33,642 nucleotides of DNA from Caulochytrium protostelioides (lineage: Eukaryota; Chytridiomycota; Caulochytriomycetes; Caulochytriales; Caulochytriaceae), in contig ML014308.1 of the NCBI GenBank assembly GCA_003615045.1, positions 1 to 33,642 on the forward strand, in the 5' to 3' direction. Below the pieces are notes generated by a model, which was given only the letters and a program-made list of their open reading frames with translations, had not been told where the DNA came from and did not search any database. Shown here piece by piece: positions 28,224 through 33,642 of the stretch. Positions within the stretch are counted from its first letter, which is position 1. Each line of letters begins with the position of its first letter. A program made the position numbers and the translations under genes.

Positions 28224-28325
28224 GTCACTCCTAGTCACTCCATTTATACCAACTTATTCCAGGTTTCATCCCAATTGTCCTTAGATTGTTATTCAACCGC
28301 GGATGAGTAATTGATGTAGCATCGC
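28224..28325. other. Short convergent spacer between UTP20 and TAF6
   Basis: Only 102 bp separate the two stop codons. It is A/T-rich for this genome (TTTATACC, TTATTC, TTGTTATTC). Both transcripts must form 3' ends here or overlap as antisense tails. Confidence 0.7.
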
Positions 28326-30748
28326 TTAATCGGTGGCCATGGCACTGTCACCGTCATCGCTCGTCGTCGCATTGGTATCATCATTCTTATCCGGACCCGC
28401 ATCGACATCAGCATCGGCACGAGCCGTCGGGCTGGCATCAGCCTTGGCGTTGGCGTTGGCATCGACATCAGCTTCCGTGATCGATGCGGTCGAATCGCCC
28501 GTGTTCGCCGAACCGGAGGCCGAAGAATCGGCAGGCAGTGCCAGCGGCGTCGGCGTGGGCGCCACGTCTTCCTCGTGGTCTTCCGCCATCGCTTCGTCCT
28601 CGTCGACCTCAGCCGGTCGCTTGCGCGACGATGCAGAAATCGGCGAAGCGCCCGCCGACCCGTCCGCCGGCGCCGGCGCATCCGGAAGCTCCTCGCCGTC
28701 ATTCTTCGCTTGATCCGCGTGAACGTCGGCCTTGGCCGAAAGCGAAGACGGCTCCACGGCCGCCGCGACGAGACCATGGAAAGACGCCGGCAGCACGTCC
28801 TCCCACACCGCCGGCTCGACGCCCGCCAACTGGCCAGCCAGATCGGTCCAAAAGGACGTTTCCGCCGCGCCCATGGCCGTCGTGGCGGCCGACGAGGCGG
28901 TCGGCGAGGTCGACGCGGCCCCCGTTGAGGCTGCCGGCGCATGGGCCGCGCGCAGCTCCCGGATGCGCCGCGATGAGTAGCCAAGAAGCGTATCACGGAT
29001 TGCGCGGCGCAGTCGCGTGGCTGGCGTTAACGCCAGCTCGGCCGGCGGCGGCGGGACGGTCTCGGTGGATGCGGCGGCGGCCATCGTCGCGCCGGCGGCA
29101 GGATCGGACGGGTCTGTCGGTGGATGGGTCGGCGGATGGGTTGGAGGGGCCGCGCCGTGGTCGGGCTTGACAGCCGGCACGTGCCCGTCGGTCAGCGCGT
29201 TGGCATCAGCGCCCTCCGGCAGCGGGGCCTGTGCCTCGGCAGCATCGGCCGCCGCATCCGCAGCGGCGCGGGCATCGATATCGGTGCACAGCACACGCAG
29301 GTTGGGGATCACGAGCGTCTCATAGCATGCATCGCCGAGGCCAGCGAGACCGAGCAGCGCGCCGTAGACGGTGCCCACGCTGCGCGACGGATCGAGAAGG
29401 CCTCGCAAGAGCGTCTTGGCGACGCGTGGCTGCAGCGTCGGGTACATCGGCGCGGCCTTGGAGGCCATGTAGGCGAGAATGCGGGCGGCATACGCGCGCA
29501 GCGCCCAGTGGTCCTCGTGCTGCGGCTTCGCACACAGCCGCCGCGCCACAACGCCCGTGAGCACGGTCGGGAGGATCGCGTGGAGCGAAGACTGCAAGAA
29601 GACGTTCGAGTTCGCGAGCAGGCAGCGCAGCATGCGGAACAGGCGCCAGAGCGTCGGGAGATCACGCAACGACGCCGCCGTGCGTGCCGTGATAAACGAC
29701 AGAAAGTAGGGCACGAGCGGCTGGAGCCCCGGGTCCGAGGCGAGGGCCTTTGCCGCGCTGTCCGTCAAGGTGCCGTCCGGTGACAAGAAGGAAGTCGTGA
29801 TCTTCTCAAAGTAGAGTTGCATCTCACGTGACAAGACATCCTTGACCAGCGGCGCCGTCGACGGCGCCAAAGACGACGGCGTTGTTGTCCCGCCCGCAGC
29901 GGCACCCGTGGCACCCGTGGCGCCTGGCACAGCGGACAAGGCCATACCACCGACCGTGGGGTCAGGGTGGCCCACGGACAGCGGCGCCGACAGCGGTGGG
30001 ACGCCGACGTTCGCGCCAGCAGAGACGAGACCGCCAGATGGGTAGCCCGACGCGACGCCAAGGCGGGACGCCGCCTCGGCCGGAGTCGGGTTCTGGAGAA
30101 TCCGCGGCTGGACACCGTGCACGGCGAGCCAGTGAACCGTCAGCTCCGGCGCGCGGGGTACGGCCGGCAGGGCGGCGGCGATCAGGGAGGACAGATCGAG
30201 TTCAGCGTCTTCGAGATAGAAGAGCTTGCCGCTGCTGCTAATGGCGGCGTCCGCCGCGGTATGCGCGAACCGGCGCGGTGGGACCCATGAGCCAAAACCG
30301 TACAAAGGCTCGAGAGACCGCACCTTGCACGCCGCAGTAATGTCGTCCGACAGCAAGCGCGAGCGGTGAGCATGGCGAGCGAATTTTTGCGCTTCCTATA
30401 AGCCATGCAACGGCGAGAGCACGAGAATTGATCACACGCACAGAAAAAAGTCAGTCAGTCATACCATTCGTCTCAACGCATGCTGGCAGCAGCCATCATG
30501 CTCACGCCACAACGATGGCCGAGGGTCCAAAGTGAATCGAGTATAGCGTTGCTTCTCAGGTCGCAACATACATGGATGATCTCACGCAGCCGATACTCCG
30601 TATCTTGCAAAAGCGCGGCCACGGCATCATCTTTTAGGTTGACGCCGATACTGTCGGCGATCGCCTGGACAGTCTCTCTCCTGAGTACGCTCATGTCCGG
30701 CAGCGCTGACGGCGCGGCCGACGCTTTGGATGCCGCAGTGCTCGGCAT
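28326..30748 (-). CDS. TAF6: TAF6, TFIID subunit with histone fold, two exons
   Basis: A TFIID (and, in fungi, SAGA) subunit that pairs with TAF9 through a histone fold. I join complement 30572-30748 and 28326-30395, in phase 0, with donor CAT|GTATGT and acceptor TTATAG|GAA. This gives 748 residues. The histone fold (about 19-90: SVLRRETVQAIADSIG ... LREIIH|EAQKFARHAHR ... LLSDDITAACK) is interrupted by the intron and completed by it. The hallmark LEPLYGF follows at 87-93, then a region like the family linker (LFYLEDAELDLSSLI, VHWLAVHGVQP). The TAF6 HEAT domain spans about 240-430 (VKDVLSREMQLYFEKIT ... HWALRAYAARILAYM). The rest is Ala/Ser/Asp-rich and disordered, with a KRPAEVDEDEAM patch. 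The ATG at 30748 is the first after an in-frame TGA; a second Met at residue 19 is possible. Confidence 0.95.
30396..30571 (-). other. Spliceosomal intron of TAF6
   Basis: A 176-nt phase-0 intron with GTATGT donor and TTATAG acceptor. Branch-point-like CTGAC repeats (GACTGACTGAC) followed by a T6 tract lie about 55 nt before the acceptor, with no AG between them. Splicing restores IIHEAQKFARH within the histone fold. Confidence 0.9.
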
Positions 30749-31823
30749 GCTGCTGCACGTGCTGCCGCTTCAATTGTAGGGCCAGTGAGAGGCGGAGCAC
30801 AGCGGAAGACTCCTCACAGAGTTACAAAGGAACACGTCGGACAAAAGGGTATCTGGAAGGATGCTTCAGGGATTTATTCAGGGATTTCCGAGGGACATAC
30901 GTCACACCTCGGACAGTCGTCAAATGGCCGCTGGACCAGCCAGACGCGTGGTTGGACGCGCTGGCCGACTCCTGTGTCACGCCGGGCTCACGGGTGAGAC
31001 CGGAGAAGGTCTGCTGGCACTTCGGGATGGGTGTCGACGCGGTGGCCGAGGGCACGTGGCGCCAGGCTTAATCGGAGAGACGGAACACTGATTGTCTGCG
31101 ACGAGGTCCAAACGAATGACTTGATTCACAGTGTAGCAACGAGGCGACCTAAAGAAACGAAGGGACACTGCCCGATATGAATAATGTTGGCAGAGGCAAC
31201 GATGACGAGGAGGTGGCAATGCAACTAGCTTTTGATTCAGATGCTCAGTCAGGCCGCCAAGGTCCTCCTGCACATCTACGCCGCGTGAAAGAAATAGAAG
31301 CATTACGCCTCGCACGTGCTCATGGCTACACGAGACCAGCCGCAACATGCATGTCCTTCTGATGCATCTTCATGGCTGGTGTGACACCGACGCAAGCCTG
31401 GACCAGTGCATAGCCAGGCGGGAGCGGCCGCCGTCATGGCTGTCATGCGACGATGTTCGAAGGCCAACCCCGCAGTCGACCTAGAATGGCTGCGCCCCAT
31501 CTCGCGCCTCGCCGGCGCCGCATCATCAAGCGAGTCCTTCGCCCCCTTCGGGCCGGTCCAACATCCGAATCCTGCTAAAATGGGGCAACACCCGCCATAG
31601 AGCCTCGCCACGCCGATCTTTACCTGGTGAGAGACAACGATGGCACGCGCGCCCAATACGAGACATCCGCGTGTCCCTTCGTACTCTTCTCCAACTGAAC
31701 AATCCAACAGGCCAGTGAGGTCGAGTTATTAATTAAACAGAAACGGGTAGCGCGCGCGTAACAAGGCGCTTGCCACCTGCACCACAATAAAACAAAAAGG
31801 AACCGCAATGGCCGCCTCTCTGC
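30749..31823. other. Intergenic region between TAF6 and eL27
   Basis: About 1.1 kb that should hold the TAF6 promoter and leader and the eL27 3'UTR. It is less GC-rich than the left half of the window. I see no protein with recognisable motifs and no RNA gene. A TTAATTAATTAA-like stretch at about 31727-31740 lies 85-100 bp past the eL27 stop codon and may be part of its 3' end. Confidence 0.5.
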
Positions 31824-32234
31824 TTAGAAGCGGAGCTTCTGGAAGAACCACTTGTTCTTGCCGGCGAGGTAGTGCTGCTTGAGCATCTTGGCGGCGGCCT
31901 TCTTGGCCTGCTTGCGCTTGGAGGGGTCCTCAACGACCTCGGGAGTGACGGTCGACTTGAAGTCAACGTCGATGCCGTAACGGGTGGGCATGATGTGGTT
32001 GTAGTTGACGGCCTTGACGAACACGGCAAGACGGGCCGCGCGGTCCTTCTGCTGCTTGGTGGTGTGGGCACGGACAACGGTCTTGGGGTAGCGCTTCATG
32101 CCAACAACAATGCAGTGAGGGTAGGGGCGGGCGGCGTTGCCCTCGTCAGCGGTCTTGACGATGACGGCCTTCTTGCCGGCGTGGCGGCCCTGGAGCAGGA
32201 GCACGACCTTGCCGGAGCGGAGGAACTTGGGCAT
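31824..32234 (-). CDS. RPL27: 60S ribosomal protein eL27
   Basis: A structural protein of the large ribosomal subunit. The 136-residue product equals the usual eukaryotic length. It starts MPKFLRSGKVVLLLQGRHAGKKAVIVK, an N-terminal KOW-type fold (about 4-40). PYPHCIVVGMKRYPKTV and VFVKAVNYNHIMPTRY follow, both family hallmarks. It ends in the conserved basic tail NKWFFQKLRF. No coding intron is present. The start codon lies nine bases after a strong splice-acceptor-like sequence, so a 5'UTR intron is likely (see separate entry). It uses a narrower, more C-ending codon set than its neighbours (for example AAG, GTC, AAC), as expected for a highly expressed gene. Confidence 0.98.
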   Translation of the reverse strand: MPKFLRSGKVVLLLQGRHAGKKAVIVKTADEGNAARPYPHCIVVGMKRYPKTVVRAHTTKQQKDRAARLAVFVKAVNYNHIMPTRYGIDVDFKSTVTPEVVEDPSKRKQAKKAAAKMLKQHYLAGKNKWFFQKLRF

Positions 32235-32292
32235 GGTGGAAATCTGATGAGAGAAAACCGAAAGAAAAACTAAAAAAAAGAGTGAGCACCCA
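32235..32292 (-). promoter_or_regulatory. Probable 3' splice site of a 5'UTR intron of RPL27
   Basis: Reading the minus strand toward the ATG: GTGCTCAC (branch-like), a long T-rich pyrimidine tract, then TCTCATCAG, followed by ATTTCCACC and the ATG. The AG is at 32244-32245. The pattern is a textbook acceptor. I could not fix the donor; GTCAGA and GTATGG candidates lie upstream within about 350 bp. Confidence 0.6.
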
Positions 32293-33607
32293 AACTTTCA
32301 TGAAAAACAACAACGTGGGAGCGGGTAACGCTCTTCGAAAAATGCCGTCTACGATCGGAGACACACTAGCCAACAAGACCAAAGAGAGAACGAAGAACTC
32401 AAGACGAAGATCTCAAGGAAATGACAAAGATCCCAAAGAAACGACCGGCCTGTAGCAGCAACCGCCAATTCGGTTGAAGAAGGAAGACACCAGTCGCGGA
32501 GTGAAACCGCAATGAGATGAATCGCAGGATTTCCTATCTCTGACCTGTAGATCGCCTTAATGAACCAGAAATGAAAAACCATACGTGGAATCGCCAGAAG
32601 TCGGTAGCGGAACGCGATTGCCGATCAACAAAGTACACTTGCTGAACACGCTGCGCTCAGCATGCCGGGGCAGAGTTTTAAAAGATCCTCGCAGATGTGG
32701 GCTCAGAACGATCAAAGTTCCTAGCCCAGACTTCATGCAAACGCGATGGCAATCCAGGCCGTCATACCCGCAAGCTAAGAAAACAGAAGCCATGCTTCTG
32801 GTTCTGTTGCATGTCAGGATGAAGCAGGCTGGCCAGAAATGACAAGACAACGACAGTGGCAAGCGACGTCAGGCGCGCAACGGCAGTGGAGCGGATCATC
32901 CGGCTTCGGCAGCGGGAAGACGGATCGACACCATCGAAATAGGTCGATAATCGTCGCGGCAAACCATGGCAAACGTCAACCCACAGCAAACGGATACCAT
33001 GGTCTGTCGCGGTGGTAGGCAGGGCTCCAGTACACAGTGGCCAAGGTCGGTTTCGATATCTTCGGATTGGCAGGAACGGTTTTGACACTGCCGATAATGG
33101 GGATAACGAGGTCGCCTGCGGGAAGACGATTATACGTATACGGCATCCGTTCAGCCGTCGTGCCTACTGAGTCGTCTGTGTCTGTCCACTGCATTCTTCT
33201 GGTTGCCGGTTGGCTTTGACGGCTGCTCTAGTACTTATGGCATTTGGTCTCTTTCTCTCGTGTCTCGTCTCTCTGCTGGCATGACAGCGGTCTCTGGACG
33301 CATAAAGCATCCAGGCATGCAGTCTACGGCAGTAGCGGCGGCAGGGGTGGCAGCGGCAGCATACCTAACTAGAAAAGGGGGAGGTAAAGGGGAGTATGGG
33401 TTGCTGGTGGTCGGGCTCCTCGAACTCACGGTCACCTCTGTTCATACACACGACACCACGCTCATGCATTCGTCCGCTCGCCTGCCACCCACCCCTCCTA
33501 CGACACTGCAAGTATACTCGACCGTCGTCCCTCCCCACGAGCATCACTCCCTCTATTCTTGATTCTAGACCTGCCAAGAAGCCTCTCAGCGCATGGCAGG
33601 ACGGACC
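32246..33607. other. Upstream region of RPL27 with no recognised gene
   Basis: About 1.35 kb with near-average base composition. Short open frames on both strands carry no recognisable motif. TTTAAA within CTTTTAAAAC (about 32675-32684, minus-strand reading) is a weak TATA candidate about 440 bp upstream of the RPL27 ATG, plausible only if the leader is spliced. Confidence 0.45.
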
Positions 33608-33642
33608 GATGGATGGGTGGATGGATGGATGGATGGATGGGT
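33608..33642. repeat. GGAT/GGGT tetranucleotide microsatellite at the window edge
   Basis: Repeated GGAT with interspersed GGGT units runs to the last base, so its true length is unknown. Confidence 0.92.

Noticed and set aside
31177-31362. A short plus-strand open frame of 61 residues between TAF6 and RPL27
   Set aside because: Starts at an ATG but has no known motif and no supporting context; too short to call.

Overview
This is eukaryotic nuclear DNA, GC-rich and intron-poor. The eight genes I can support are all conserved housekeeping or signalling genes. The organism is most likely a GC-rich, early-diverging fungus of chytrid or blastocladiomycete type. That rests on a p21-activated kinase with an N-terminal PH domain (the fungal Cla4 layout), short spliceosomal introns with GTAAGT, GTATGT and GTAACG donors, and very long intronless coding regions. 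The species cannot be fixed from the sequence; a Caulochytrium-like chytrid would fit but is a guess.

Layout from left to right: the left edge carries a three-exon Elongin A gene on the minus strand, cut off at its C-terminal end (1-1039). A 2.7-kb gene-free, repeat-bearing spacer follows. A Cla4-type PAK kinase (3724-5913, +) and a membrane-anchored putative SAM methyltransferase (7028-8350, +) come next. A very large Cdc4/FBXW7-type F-box WD40 protein (8592-13190, -) and the Not4/CNOT4 RING E3 ligase (15057-16985, -) are on the opposite strand. UTP20 (19509-28223, +) is a giant intronless gene of the small-subunit processome. TAF6 (28326-30748, -, two exons) lies tail to tail with UTP20, about 100 bp away. 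Ribosomal protein eL27 (31824-32234, -) comes last, with a probable 5'UTR intron. The remaining 1.4 kb holds no recognisable gene and ends in a GGAT microsatellite.

The genes do not form an operon or a defence or metabolic cluster. They fall into three themes: transcription (Elongin A, TAF6, Ccr4-Not subunit Not4), ubiquitin ligation (Elongin A, Cdc4, Not4) and ribosome production (UTP20, eL27), plus a cell-polarity kinase and one gene of unknown role. Two genes (Elongin A and TAF6) only become visible when exons are joined across introns. The nearest things to novelty are the uncharacterised methyltransferase, a self-complementary pentanucleotide array at 2571-2693, and an inverted-repeat-rich island at about 18310-18630 that might encode a structured RNA. 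I found no convincing tRNA, rRNA, CRISPR array, transposon or viral element.
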